DNA of 64,000 nucleotides from an uncultured Porphyromonadaceae bacterium (lineage in GTDB: Bacteria; Bacteroidota; Bacteroidia; Bacteroidales; Muribaculaceae). The stretch spans positions 122,337 to 186,336 of the forward strand of contig CANSRU010000002.1 in NCBI GenBank assembly GCA_947649495.1. The letters run 5' to 3'. Made by a program: the position numbers and the translations under genes. Below, piece by piece: positions 33,451 to 42,875 of this stretch (position 1 is the stretch's first letter; every line of letters starts with the position of its first letter). The notes under the pieces are model-generated. The model was given only the letters and a program-made list of their open reading frames with translations. It made no database searches and was not told the DNA's origin.

Positions 33451-34347
33451 ATGAAAAAGATATTTATAGCGACAATGGCTCTGGCTGTGTCGGCTGTTTC
33501 CATGGCCTCGGCGCCAAAGCCCGCCAATGCCACCGACTCCCTGTCCTATTATCTCGGTGCCACGCAGGGCGCTTATCTCGAATCTCAGCTCAGCTCCATG
33601 CCGGCCGGCGATTTGGCCAGATTCAATAAGGATTCATTTATTAAAGGCGTGAGCGCTGCCATCTTGGGCGACACTCTTGATGTGGGCTACATCTATGGAC
33701 TGAAGATGGGGGCGGATATGGCCGGTCGTCTGGCCGGTCTGCTTGATGCCGGGGTGAGTCTCGACCGGCGTCTGCTCGCGCAGGCATTTGCCGAGACATT
33801 TTCCGGTAATGTGTCTGAGGCTCAGGCCGATTCGCTCAACCGTATTCTGATGCCGCTCTATCTTGATGCGCAAAAGGTGGTAAGCGCCCGTATGGATGCG
33901 CTGAACGCCGAAAATAGCAGAAAGGCCGATTCTCTCGCTCTTGCTAACGAGGAGGCTGGGGCTAAATATCTTGCCGCTCTCATGGCCAAGGATAAGAAGA
34001 TTCGGACCACTCCGAGCGGACTGGCCTACAAGGTGCTGAAAAAAGGTAAAGGGAATGCTCCACAGAAAAGTGATGAGGTGGAATTGATATATTCCGGACG
34101 TCTTATCGATGGCACGGAGTTCGATTCATCCAACGGCGAGCCGGTGCGGTTTGTTGCCGCCAATCTCATAAAAGGTTTCAGCGAAGGGTTGCAGCTCATG
34201 CCTGTTGGCTCGAAATATACGCTCTATATCCCCGCTTCGATAGGTTATGGCCGTCAGGGAGCCGGAGCTATGATTCAACCCGGTGCGATGCTGGTGTTTG
34301 ACGTGGAGGTGCTTGGTTTTCAGCCCGCAAAAGTGATCGAGGAGTGA
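33451..34347 (+). CDS. FKBP-type peptidyl-prolyl isomerase, periplasmic (fourth of four)
   Basis: 298 aa with a Sec signal peptide (MKKIFIATMALAVSAVSMASA) and no cysteine nearby, so a soluble periplasmic form. Layout copies the third gene: DSLSYYLGATQGAYLESQL N-terminal domain, charged linker and FKBP domain with IYSGRLIDGTEFDSS, ANLIKGF (Trp replaced by Phe) and IGYGRQG. It is the closest relative of the third gene in this window, supporting recent duplication. The sirtuin gene follows after 18 bp. Confidence 0.9.
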   Translation: MKKIFIATMALAVSAVSMASAPKPANATDSLSYYLGATQGAYLESQLSSMPAGDLARFNKDSFIKGVSAAILGDTLDVGYIYGLKMGADMAGRLAGLLDAGVSLDRRLLAQAFAETFSGNVSEAQADSLNRILMPLYLDAQKVVSARMDALNAENSRKADSLALANEEAGAKYLAALMAKDKKIRTTPSGLAYKVLKKGKGNAPQKSDEVELIYSGRLIDGTEFDSSNGEPVRFVAANLIKGFSEGLQLMPVGSKYTLYIPASIGYGRQGAGAMIQPGAMLVFDVEVLGFQPAKVIEE

Positions 34348-34365
34348 CATTAAATATGTAATCGT

Positions 34366-35055
34366 ATGGTAAAGCCTGAACTTGTAGTGCTTACCGGCGC
34401 CGGAATGAGTGCCGAAAGCGGTATCTCCACATTCCGCGATAGCGGAGGTCTTTGGGATAAGTATCCGGTGATGGATGTGGCGAGTGCCAATGGTTTCGCG
34501 CGCAATCCGGCTTTGGTGCACGAATTCTACAACACGCGCCGCCGCGAATTGCTCGGAGTGCGGCCCAACAGTGGCCATTCCGGCCTTGTCGAGCTTGAGA
34601 AATGGTACGACGTTAAGGTGATAACGCAGAATGTCGACGATCTGCACGAACGTGCCGGAAGCTCGTCTGTTCTGCATCTTCATGGCGAGCTGATGAAAGT
34701 GCGCTCAATGAGGCATCCCGAGCGGATTTATACCCTCACGCCCGACAATCTCTCCACCTCGCCCGATTCCCGCGATGAATATGGCGACCCTGTGCGTCCG
34801 CACATCGTGTTCTTTCAGGAGGCGGTGCCTAATATAGAACCGGCCATCGATATTATGCAGCAAGCTGATGTCGTGGTTATTATCGGCACATCTATGGCTG
34901 TGTATCCTGCCGCGGGTCTTGTCAATTATGCCCGCCGGGGTGTTCCGGTCTATTATATCGACCCCAATCCCGCTCCCGTCCCCGACAATATCACCGTGAT
35001 TCGGGCTACGGCCACCGAAGGTGTGGCCCGGCTTATAGAAATGCTTAGGCCATAG
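34366..35055 (+). CDS. Sir2-family NAD-dependent protein deacylase, cysteine-free class III-like
   Basis: 229 aa. Sir2 motifs are clear: GAGMSAESGISTFRDSGGLW (residues 11-30), TQNVDDLHERAGS, the catalytic HGEL with His106, and GTSMAVYPAAGLV. The segment VHEFYNTRRREL contains the Tyr-x-x-Arg pair (about 56-59) that defines class III sirtuins acting on acidic acyl groups (succinyl, malonyl). The zinc-binding Cys tetrad is missing: the protein has no cysteine at all, and the expected zinc-ribbon segment reads MKVRSMRHPERIYTL. A role as NAD-dependent desuccinylase/deacetylase is inferred. It lies 18 bp after the FKBP cluster and is closed by a terminator. Confidence 0.9.
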   Translation: MVKPELVVLTGAGMSAESGISTFRDSGGLWDKYPVMDVASANGFARNPALVHEFYNTRRRELLGVRPNSGHSGLVELEKWYDVKVITQNVDDLHERAGSSSVLHLHGELMKVRSMRHPERIYTLTPDNLSTSPDSRDEYGDPVRPHIVFFQEAVPNIEPAIDIMQQADVVVIIGTSMAVYPAAGLVNYARRGVPVYYIDPNPAPVPDNITVIRATATEGVARLIEMLRP

Positions 35056-35076
35056 CGGTTTCTCCATTATGATATG

Positions 35077-35125
35077 GGCGATGATTTACATTTGCAAACG
35101 CAATGTGGATCATCGCCTTTGTTTT
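35077..35125 (+). terminator. Intrinsic terminator after the sirtuin gene
   Basis: ggcgatgat (35077-35085) pairs with atcatcgcc (35109-35117), with inner acatt/aatgt pairing, followed by TTTGTTTT. It separates the sirtuin gene from the dcw cluster. Confidence 0.75.
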
Positions 35126-35204
35126 GATATCCTGCTGTTAATCTGAATATTAGTTGGATGTTGATAACTTTAATGTGAAAAAACACACAAAATAAAAGTT
35201 TGTA

Positions 35205-35237
35205 TTTGTAAACATTGCGTAAAAATCCGTAACTTTA
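35205..35237 (+). promoter_or_regulatory. Promoter of the dcw (division and cell wall) cluster
   Basis: TTTG at 35205-35208, a 21-bp spacer and TAACTTTA at 35230-35237 (one mismatch to TAnnTTTG). The rsmH start is about 41 bp downstream. No MraZ-type TGGGN repeat series is visible here. Confidence 0.6.
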
Positions 35238-35278
35238 CCAACAGATTAAACTACCCTTGAACTATCCCGTTGAAGCCT

Positions 35279-36190
35279 ATGGATGAACAGGTTTACCATA
35301 TACCGGCCCTGCTGCCCGAAGTGTTGGAGGCGCTTGATGTGCGCCCCGGCGGCACCTATGTCGATGTGACGTATGGAGGTGGTGGTCATTCAAATGCCAT
35401 TCTGGAGCGTCTGGATGCCGGCGGTCACCTGTATTCATTTGACCAGGACGAGGATGCCGTGAACCGGGCTGTGACCGACCCGCGGTTTACAATCGTGTAC
35501 TCCAACTTCCGCTACCTCAAGAATTTCATGCGTTACTATGGTGTGGACGGAGTGGATGGCGTGTTGGCCGACTTAGGTGTGTCGTTCCATCATTTTGACG
35601 ACAGCGACCGTGGATTCTCCTTCCGTTTCGACAGCCCGCTTGACATGCGCATGAACCGCAAATCGGAACACACGGCGCAATGGCTGCTTGCCAATTACGA
35701 CCGCGATGCCTTGGCCCGCATCTTCACGCTCTATGGTGAGCTAAAACAGGGTCGGCGCATAGCCGATGCCATAGTCAAAGCCCGCGAAAGCGGGGAGGAG
35801 ATATCGACCTCTTCACAATTGACAGAACTCGTCTCCCGGTTTCTCTCCCCCAAGAAGGAGAAAAAGGAGCTTGCAATGGTATATCAGGCGCTACGTATTG
35901 AGGTCAACCACGAAATGGACGCGCTTGAGCGGATGCTCACACACGCCCTGGAGGTGCTCAAGCCCGGTGGCCGCCTTGCCGTCATTACATATCACTCGCT
36001 CGAGGACCGCATGGTCAAGAACTTTATGAAGACTGGAAATTTCGAGGGTAAAGTGGAAAAAGATTTTTTCGGTGTTGTGAACACCCCGTTTAAGGTGTTG
36101 ACCAACAAACCTATAGTGCCGTCGGACGAGGAGGTGGAGCGCAATCCGCGTTCCCGCAGTGCCAAATTGCGTGTGGCTCAGAAGAAATAG
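35279..36190 (+). CDS. rsmH: 16S rRNA (cytosine(1402)-N4)-methyltransferase
   Basis: RsmH (MraW) methylates N4 of C1402 in 16S rRNA. 303 aa, usual length. Features: HIPALLPEVLEAL, YVDVTYGGGGHSNAILERL (SAM motif I), DQDEDAV, GVLADLGVSFHHFDDSDRGFSF, the DMRM segment and ALRIEVNHEMDALE; the end carries RSAKLRVAQK. An in-frame TTG three codons earlier exists, but MDEQVYHIPALLPE matches the family. First gene of the dcw operon; FtsL-like gene starts 31 bp downstream. Confidence 0.96.
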   Translation: MDEQVYHIPALLPEVLEALDVRPGGTYVDVTYGGGGHSNAILERLDAGGHLYSFDQDEDAVNRAVTDPRFTIVYSNFRYLKNFMRYYGVDGVDGVLADLGVSFHHFDDSDRGFSFRFDSPLDMRMNRKSEHTAQWLLANYDRDALARIFTLYGELKQGRRIADAIVKARESGEEISTSSQLTELVSRFLSPKKEKKELAMVYQALRIEVNHEMDALERMLTHALEVLKPGGRLAVITYHSLEDRMVKNFMKTGNFEGKVEKDFFGVVNTPFKVLTNKPIVPSDEEVERNPRSRSAKLRVAQKK

Positions 36191-36221
36191 CATTTTTGTA
36201 TGTACAATCGGATATACCGCC

Positions 36222-36578
36222 ATGGCTAAGAAGAACGAAAGAACATCGGCTCAGCACGAAACCACAGGAACTGTGTTGCGCCGTCTGATGTACGGGCAGA
36301 TGGTGTCGGGCGATTTTTTCGCCCGCAACTGGCTTGTGCTTCTGGTCGGGGTGTTTATGATGATAGCCTACATATCGGGAAAATATACCTGCAAGACCAA
36401 GATGGAGGAGGTGCAGCGTCTTGAGCATCAGCTCGAGGTGGTCAATGCCGAGCGCGTGCGTGCCAGAAGCCAATACATGGGTCGCATACGCGAATCGGCC
36501 ATGCGCGGGCTGGTCGATTCTCTTCATCTCAATCTTCAGGTGCAGGAATTGCCACCTTATACCCTTGAAGTCGAATAG
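36222..36578 (+). CDS. FtsL-like cell division protein
   Basis: 118-aa small bitopic protein. A charged cytosolic N-terminus (AKKNERTSAQHETTGTV) is followed by one membrane helix (about 43-62, NWLVLLVGVFMMIAYISGKY) and a periplasmic coiled coil (KMEEVQRLEHQLEVVNAERVRARSQY). Position between rsmH and ftsI matches FtsL, which joins FtsB and FtsQ to build the divisome; sequence similarity in this family is always low, so the call rests on topology and position. It is 15 bp upstream of the ftsI-like gene. Confidence 0.8.
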   Translation: MAKKNERTSAQHETTGTVLRRLMYGQMVSGDFFARNWLVLLVGVFMMIAYISGKYTCKTKMEEVQRLEHQLEVVNAERVRARSQYMGRIRESAMRGLVDSLHLNLQVQELPPYTLEVE

Positions 36579-36593
36579 CAAAACATAGAGTCT

Positions 36594-38678
36594 ATGAAGA
36601 AGGAAAATCGCAGGGCTATACTTTTTCGTTACGGAATAGTGGTGTTGGTGATACTCGTGGTATCATCGCTGATATGCTACAACCTTGTGGACAATACCGT
36701 GCTTTCGGCCGACAAATGGAACACTAAGGCCATGGAGGAGCTGTCGCGTGTCGATACCATCCAGCCTGTCCGTGGAAATATCCTTGCCGCCGACGGCAGC
36801 ATTCTTGCCACAAACATGAGGCTCTACACCTGCCGTATTGATTTCCGCACCTCGCGGTTCGACTCAATAGGCTATGTCACCAGAATAGACTCCATAGCCG
36901 ACAGTCTTGCCTATCACTTCCCCATACGTTCGCGCGATGAATGGCACAAGCACCTTTCCAAGCCAATGTCCAAGCCCGACAGCCTTAGGCCAAGGGCTTT
37001 CCCGCTCATACGCAACATCAGCTACGAGGAGGCACAGTTTGTAAAGTCGCTTCCGTTCTTGAATGGCAAGAAGAAGCACACCGGCCTTTATGTGGAGTCC
37101 CGTCTGGCGCGCGTGCGTCCTTACGGCGACATGGCACGCCGCAGTATCGGAGCTGTGGGTCAGTCTGAAACATGCCGTAACTTCCATGGTATCTACGGTC
37201 TGGAGAAAGCTCTCGACACCCTTCTTTACGGCAAGCCCGGCATATCAAAGAAAGTTCCGCTTACCAAAGCTATTGTCAATTGGACTGATGTTCCGCCGCG
37301 CGACGGCTACAACGTACGCACCACTATCGACATCAAGATGCAGGATATCGTAGAGAACGAACTTAACCGCGTGCTCGAATATTGTGCGGCCGACTGGGGT
37401 GTGGCTGTGCTTATGGATGTGGCCACCGGCGACATCAAGGCTATATCCAATCTTGAGAAAAGCCCCAATCCCGACGAGGGTTATATCGAGAGCATGAACC
37501 GCGCCGTGCTCGGTTTCGAACCCGGTTCTGTGGTAAAGACTCTTTCCATGCTCATAGCCCTTGAGGACGGTATTGTTAATAATGTCAACGAGGTTATAGC
37601 CACCGGTAAGGGATATGCCTATTCGGGTGGTCCCACCATATCCGACTCCCACGGGGTGGGGTCGATGCCTGTGCGCGAGGTGATAGAACGCTCGTCCAAC
37701 ATCGGCATGACCAAGATTATAACACGGCGTTACGGAAGTAATCCGGGCGCATTCTATTCACGCCTTAAAAGTATCGGATTCTTCGAACCGATGGGAACCG
37801 GTATAGCCGGAGAGCTGATACCCCGCGTCGACTCACTGCCCAACGACAATGCCGGACGCATAGGCCTGTCCCGCCAGTGCTATGGTTATGCCACTGAGAT
37901 TCCGCCACTTTACACATTGTCGGTCTACAACGCCATTGCCAACGGTGGTAAATATGTACGCCCACGTCTGGTGCGCGGACTTCAGGGTGCCGGAATAGAT
38001 ACCATTTTTGCTCCTACTTACATCCGGCCTGAGATTTGTTCCGAGGCCAATGCTGCCAAACTGCGCTCAATGCTCACCTCCGTGGTGTGGGGCGACCATG
38101 GCACGGCACGGCGTCTGCGCAGCGATAAAGTACGCGTGGCCGGAAAGACAGGCACGGCCTACATGATAGAGAAGGGCGTGTACAATCATGGCAAGAAGCG
38201 GTTGGCATTCTGCGGCTTTTTCCCGGCCGAGGCTCCGCAGTATTCTTGCATAGTGCTCACTTCCAATCCAAAACAGAATGCCATGGGTGCGGCATCTACA
38301 AGTGGTGCGGTGCTAAAGGGGATTGCTGAGAATCTATACTCACGCGGCATGCTTGGCAACAGCTCCGATTTCAAGGCGGGGGTCACCGCTGCCGCACACA
38401 AGCCTACCATGTATGCCGCCATGGACCCGAAGCGCAATGCCAAGGTACAGCAACGCCTGAAGCTGGGCGAGCGCAAGAGCGTGCTGCCTAATCCAAAACA
38501 GATACAGAATGGCGTGCCCGATGTCAAGGGCTATGGTCTGCGCGATGCGTTGGCCCTGCTTGAGAAGGCTGGCTACAATGTGCGGTTCAAAGGTTCAGGC
38601 TATGTTGCGGCACAGTCGCCGGCTGCCGGAACCACGTTGCGTCGTGGCGATAACGTCACCCTGATGCTTAAAGAATAA
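36594..38678 (+). CDS. ftsI: Division-specific penicillin-binding protein (FtsI/PBP3-like) with PASTA domain
   Basis: 694-aa class B PBP that crosslinks septal peptidoglycan. One N-terminal membrane helix (about 10-28), a dimerisation/pedestal domain (PVRGNILAADGSILATN start), then the transpeptidase with active-site S312-V-V-K315 (PGSVVK), S367-S-N369 and K518-T-G520. A single PASTA domain ends the protein (about 640-694, PDVKGYGLRDALALLEKAGY), common in Bacteroidota FtsI homologues. Located between the FtsL-like gene and murE. Confidence 0.95.
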   Translation: MKKENRRAILFRYGIVVLVILVVSSLICYNLVDNTVLSADKWNTKAMEELSRVDTIQPVRGNILAADGSILATNMRLYTCRIDFRTSRFDSIGYVTRIDSIADSLAYHFPIRSRDEWHKHLSKPMSKPDSLRPRAFPLIRNISYEEAQFVKSLPFLNGKKKHTGLYVESRLARVRPYGDMARRSIGAVGQSETCRNFHGIYGLEKALDTLLYGKPGISKKVPLTKAIVNWTDVPPRDGYNVRTTIDIKMQDIVENELNRVLEYCAADWGVAVLMDVATGDIKAISNLEKSPNPDEGYIESMNRAVLGFEPGSVVKTLSMLIALEDGIVNNVNEVIATGKGYAYSGGPTISDSHGVGSMPVREVIERSSNIGMTKIITRRYGSNPGAFYSRLKSIGFFEPMGTGIAGELIPRVDSLPNDNAGRIGLSRQCYGYATEIPPLYTLSVYNAIANGGKYVRPRLVRGLQGAGIDTIFAPTYIRPEICSEANAAKLRSMLTSVVWGDHGTARRLRSDKVRVAGKTGTAYMIEKGVYNHGKKRLAFCGFFPAEAPQYSCIVLTSNPKQNAMGAASTSGAVLKGIAENLYSRGMLGNSSDFKAGVTAAAHKPTMYAAMDPKRNAKVQQRLKLGERKSVLPNPKQIQNGVPDVKGYGLRDALALLEKAGYNVRFKGSGYVAAQSPAAGTTLRRGDNVTLMLKE

Positions 38679-38707
38679 CACTCCAAACACTATAGAGATA
38701 TAACAAT

Positions 38708-40165
38708 ATGAAATCATTGTCAGATTTATTGTCCGCCATAATGGTGGAGGAAATAATAGGAAGCGAGGACCGCGAGATAACCTCGCTTGAGTGCGATTCG
38801 AGAAAAATAAAACTCGGCTCGCTCTTTGTGGCTGTGCGCGGTTACAACGTCGATGGCCATAAATTCATTCCACTGGTAACTCTGGCCGGAGCGGCGGCGA
38901 TAGTCTGCGAGGAACTGCCCGAGCGTTTGGAGTCAAATGTTACATATATCCGTGTGGCCAACACATCGGTGGCGCTCGGATACCTTGCCTCGCAGTGGTG
39001 GGGCAATCCATCGCGCAAGCTGAAACTCGTGGGTGTGACGGGAACCAATGGCAAGACCACCACAGCCACACTGATCTACGAGATGGCACGGCTCATGGGC
39101 TACAAGGCCGGTCTGCTCTCTACTGTCTGCAATTATATTGATTCGGAAGCTGTACCTACCAACCAGACCACTCCCGATCCGCTTACGCTCAACGAACTTC
39201 TGCACCGCATGGTGGTGGCCGGTTGCTCCTATGCAGCAATGGAGGTGAGTTCTCATGCCGCACATCAGCATCGAATTGCGGGCCTGGAGTTTGCCGGTGG
39301 TGTGTTCAGCAATCTTACGCGCGACCACATGGACTATCACAAGACGGTCGATGCCTATCTCGCCGCTAAGAAATCGTTCTTCGACAATCTTCCCGCATCG
39401 GCGTTCGCGTTGACCAATCTTGACGATCGCAACGGTGAGGTGATGCTTCAGAACACCCGTGCACGGAAATATACCTATTCTCTGCGTCAGCATGCCGATT
39501 TTATGGGGCGTGTGGTGGAAAGCCGGCTCGACGGCACATTGATGTCGTTTAACGGACGCGAGGTAGAGGTGCTGTTCACCGGCCGCTTCAATGCTTACAA
39601 TCTTACTGCCGTATATGGTGTGGCCACACTTCTTGGTTGGGATGCCGAACGCATACTTGTCGACATGAGCCGGCTGGTACCGGTGGCCGGACGTTTCCAG
39701 ACTTTCCGCAGCCCTTTGGGTGTGACGGCAATCGTGGACTATGCTCATACTCCCGATGCTTTGGTCAATGTGCTTTCGGCCATACGCGATGTAGTTGGCG
39801 CCGGCGGCACTATAATTACCGTGGTTGGTGCGGGTGGTAACCGCGACAAGGGCAAGCGTCCCATAATGGCGCGTGAGGCTGCGGTGCGTAGCCAGCGTCT
39901 GGTGCTGACATCCGACAATCCACGCGATGAGAACCCGCTCGACATTCTTGCCGACATGGAAGCCGGACTTGATGAGCAGATGCGCGCCAACACACTCAGC
40001 ATAGCCGACCGCCGCGAGGCAATTCGCACGGCCGTGGCGCTCGCAGCACCCGGCGATGTGGTGCTCGTGGCCGGCAAGGGACATGAGGATTATCAGGAAA
40101 TAAAGGGCGTTAAGCACCATTTCGACGACCGTGAGGTGGTGGCTGAAGCCTTGAAGCAAAAATAA
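38708..40165 (+). CDS. murE: UDP-MurNAc-tripeptide synthetase, meso-diaminopimelate-adding
   Basis: MurE adds meso-diaminopimelate to UDP-MurNAc-L-Ala-D-Glu. 485 aa; ATP loop [13 protein letters not shown] near residue 113, [11 protein letters not shown], and [14 protein letters not shown]. The amino-acid selector reads DNPR (D403-N-P-R406) followed by DENP, the signature of DAP-adding enzymes rather than lysine-adding ones. C-terminal [13 protein letters not shown] is also typical. It indicates a DAP-type peptidoglycan, normal for Bacteroidales. Gap to mraY is 27 bp. Confidence 0.97.
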   Translation: MKSLSDLLSAIMVEEIIGSEDREITSLECDSRKIKLGSLFVAVRGYNVDGHKFIPLVTLAGAAAIVCEELPERLESNVTYIRVANTSVALGYLASQWWGNPSRKLKLVGVTGTNGKTTTATLIYEMARLMGYKAGLLSTVCNYIDSEAVPTNQTTPDPLTLNELLHRMVVAGCSYAAMEVSSHAAHQHRIAGLEFAGGVFSNLTRDHMDYHKTVDAYLAAKKSFFDNLPASAFALTNLDDRNGEVMLQNTRARKYTYSLRQHADFMGRVVESRLDGTLMSFNGREVEVLFTGRFNAYNLTAVYGVATLLGWDAERILVDMSRLVPVAGRFQTFRSPLGVTAIVDYAHTPDALVNVLSAIRDVVGAGGTIITVVGAGGNRDKGKRPIMAREAAVRSQRLVLTSDNPRDENPLDILADMEAGLDEQMRANTLSIADRREAIRTAVALAAPGDVVLVAGKGHEDYQEIKGVKHHFDDREVVAEALKQK

Positions 40166-40192
40166 AACCAACGCTATTTTTACATCAGGAAT

Positions 40193-41455
40193 ATGCTTTA
40201 CTATCTGTTCGATTATCTCGAGGGGTTGGGATTTCCGGGAGCGAGGCTGATGGACTACATCACTTTTCGTTCCGGTGCGGCTCTCATGCTGTCGCTATTC
40301 ATAGCCTTAGTGTTCGGCCGCAAGATTATAGACAGGCTTCAGCTCATGCAGGTGGGCGAGATTGTACGCGATCTCGGTTTGCAGGGGCAGCTTGAGAAGA
40401 AGGGTACACCCACCATGGGGGGAGTGATAATAATTCTTTCCATCCTCGTGCCATGTCTGCTTGTGGGAAATCTCGGGAATGTCTACATGCAGCTTATGAT
40501 TGTAGCTACATTGTGGCTCGGCACGCTCGGTTTCCTTGACGATTATCTGAAGATGAAACGTCACAACAAGGATGGTATGAAGGGCAGTTTCAAGATTGTC
40601 GGTCAGGTAGGGCTCGGGCTGATTGTCGGTCTGACCATGTGGCTCAATCCCAATGTGGTGATGAGGGAGAATGTGGAGGTGCCTGCGGCCGACAATACGG
40701 AAGTCACCGTTACCTATAAGGCCGAGAATGTGAAATCCACGCAGACCACCATACCTTTTGTCAAGAACAATAACTTCGATTATGACTATATCACCGCATG
40801 GATGGGCGAGCATGCCGCTACCGGCGGATGGATTGTGTTTGTGCTTGTAACCATCTTTGTTATCGCCGCCACATCCAACGGCGCCAATCTCACCGACGGT
40901 CTCGACGGTCTGTGCACGGGAACTTCGGCGATAATAGGTGTGGCGCTTGCAATAATGGCATATCTCGGCGGTCACATTGGTTATTCGTCATATCTTAATA
41001 TAATGTATATACCCGACAGCTCCGAGCTGGTGGTGTTTATGGCGGCGTTCATAGGGGCATTGATCGGTTTCCTGTGGTACAACGCCTATCCGGCTCAGGT
41101 GTTTATGGGCGATACCGGTTCACTCACCATCGGTGGTATCATAGCCGTGTTTGCGATTCTCATACGCAAGGAGCTGCTCATCCCCATTCTGTGCGCCATA
41201 TTCTTCATCGAGGACCTTTCGGTAATGCTTCAGGTGGCATATTTCAAGTACACCAAGAAGCGCTACGGAGCCGGACGGCGTATCTTCAAGATGACACCGC
41301 TGCACCATCATTTTCAGAAACCGGGCAACAGCGGCATCGACGCTCTGCTTCAGGCTCCGCTTCGGGCAGTTCCCGAGTCGAAGATTGTGACCCGGTTCTG
41401 GATTGTCGGTATTCTGCTGGCCGCAGTAACTTTTGTAACATTGAAAATACGGTAA
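40193..41455 (+). CDS. mraY: Phospho-N-acetylmuramoyl-pentapeptide-transferase
   Basis: Integral membrane enzyme making lipid I from UDP-MurNAc-pentapeptide and undecaprenyl phosphate. 420 aa, about 60 longer than the E. coli enzyme. Motifs: [23 protein letters not shown], the GLIVGLTM helix, [13 protein letters not shown] with catalytic aspartates, and MGDTGSL and PLHHHFQ. The extra length is a roughly 50-residue hydrophilic insertion ([20 protein letters not shown] region, about 155-200), which I recall as a Bacteroidota trait. Confidence 0.96.
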   Translation: MLYYLFDYLEGLGFPGARLMDYITFRSGAALMLSLFIALVFGRKIIDRLQLMQVGEIVRDLGLQGQLEKKGTPTMGGVIIILSILVPCLLVGNLGNVYMQLMIVATLWLGTLGFLDDYLKMKRHNKDGMKGSFKIVGQVGLGLIVGLTMWLNPNVVMRENVEVPAADNTEVTVTYKAENVKSTQTTIPFVKNNNFDYDYITAWMGEHAATGGWIVFVLVTIFVIAATSNGANLTDGLDGLCTGTSAIIGVALAIMAYLGGHIGYSSYLNIMYIPDSSELVVFMAAFIGALIGFLWYNAYPAQVFMGDTGSLTIGGIIAVFAILIRKELLIPILCAIFFIEDLSVMLQVAYFKYTKKRYGAGRRIFKMTPLHHHFQKPGNSGIDALLQAPLRAVPESKIVTRFWIVGILLAAVTFVTLKIR

Positions 41456-41476
41456 AACATCATATTCAACAGATAT

Positions 41477-42853
41477 ATGGAAAAGAAACGTCTTGTGGTG
41501 CTCGGAGGTGGCGAAAGCGGCGTCGGGGCAGCTATACTCGGCAAGGACAAGGGCATGGATGTGTTCCTCAGCGATATGGGGACAATAGCTCCACGCTATC
41601 GTGAGATGCTTGAGGCTGAAGGTATAGAGTGGGAGGATGGCTCGCACTCGGCCCAACGCATACTTCAGGCCGACGAGGTGGTGAAGAGCCCCGGCATTCC
41701 CCCCACGGCACCTATCGTGAGACAGATTGTGGAGAAGGGTATCCCTGTTATTTCCGAGATAGAGTTTGCCGGACGTTACACCGATGCCAAGATGGTGTGC
41801 ATAACCGGCAGCAACGGAAAGACCACCACCACCATGCTTACGTACCATATACTTAAAACGGCCGGTATAAATGTAGGTCTTGCCGGAAATGTGGGGAAAA
41901 GCATGGCTTTGCAGGTGGCGCGCGACCCTCACGATGTGTATGTGATAGAACTTTCGAGCTTTCAGCTTGAGAATATGTATGATTTCAAGGCCAATGTGGC
42001 GGTGATGTTGAATATAACGCCCGACCATCTTGACCGCTACGAATATAAGATGCAGAATTATATCAACGCAAAATTCCGTATACTCAACAATCTCACTCCT
42101 GAGGATGCGTTCGTGTTCTGGCAGGACGACCCTGTGATTCAGTCGCAGCTGGCTCAGGTAACCACCGAGGCCAGGATGTATCCTTTTGCCGAGCATGTGG
42201 AGCGCGACACTCACGCCTATGTCGACGATTCAGATGGTGAGCTTGTGTTGTCCACTTCGGCCACATCGTTGCGCATGCCGCGTGCCGAGTTGTCGCTCAA
42301 CGGACTTCATAACCTTTACAATTCCATGGCCGCAGGTCTGTCGGCATGTCTGCTCGATATCAAGAAAGATGATATCCGGCGCGCCCTTAGCGATTTCGAT
42401 GGTGTGGAGCACCGTCTGGAATATGTGGCCGATATTGACGGTGTGCGTTATATCAACGACTCTAAGGCAACCAACGTGAACTCATGCTGGTATGCGCTCG
42501 AAAGCATGCCCGAGGGGCAGAAACCCGGCATAGTGCTGATACTTGGTGGCAAAGACAAGGGCAACGACTATTCCGAGATAGAGCAGCTTGTGAGCCGGAA
42601 GGTTAAGACTATAGTGTGCATGGGCAAGGATAATACAAAACTTCTCGGGTTCTTCACCGGGAAAGTTCCTGAAATAGTCGACACGCATTCGCTTGAAGAG
42701 GCGGTGGAGGCATGCCGTAAGGCTGCGTCGCCCGGCGACACCGTGCTGCTTTCGCCATGCTGCGCGAGCTTCGACCTCTTTAACTCCTACGAGCAGCGCG
42801 GCACCCTGTTCAAGGAGGCTGTGATGGCTCTGAAAAATAAAGAAAACCGGTAA
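41477..42853 (+). CDS. murD: UDP-N-acetylmuramoylalanine--D-glutamate ligase
   Basis: MurD adds D-glutamate to UDP-MurNAc-L-Ala. 458 aa. Motifs: N-terminal VVLGGGESGVGAAIL (UDP-MurNAc-binding Rossmann part), ATP loop ITGSNGKTTTTML, ELSSFQLENMYDF, NITPDHLDRY, DSKATNV, and GGKDKGNDY and LSPCCASFDLF near the end, all diagnostic. Lies between mraY (21 bp) and ftsW (22 bp). Confidence 0.97.
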   Translation: MEKKRLVVLGGGESGVGAAILGKDKGMDVFLSDMGTIAPRYREMLEAEGIEWEDGSHSAQRILQADEVVKSPGIPPTAPIVRQIVEKGIPVISEIEFAGRYTDAKMVCITGSNGKTTTTMLTYHILKTAGINVGLAGNVGKSMALQVARDPHDVYVIELSSFQLENMYDFKANVAVMLNITPDHLDRYEYKMQNYINAKFRILNNLTPEDAFVFWQDDPVIQSQLAQVTTEARMYPFAEHVERDTHAYVDDSDGELVLSTSATSLRMPRAELSLNGLHNLYNSMAAGLSACLLDIKKDDIRRALSDFDGVEHRLEYVADIDGVRYINDSKATNVNSCWYALESMPEGQKPGIVLILGGKDKGNDYSEIEQLVSRKVKTIVCMGKDNTKLLGFFTGKVPEIVDTHSLEEAVEACRKAASPGDTVLLSPCCASFDLFNSYEQRGTLFKEAVMALKNKENR

Positions 42854-42875
42854 ATATAGATACACCTGATTCACC

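Noticed and set aside
38933..40171. 412-codon open frame antisense to murE
   Set aside because: The murE reading frame has full catalytic motifs; the antisense frame is rich in His/Arg/Cys, as expected for a reverse reading, and lacks a promoter or recognisable domain.
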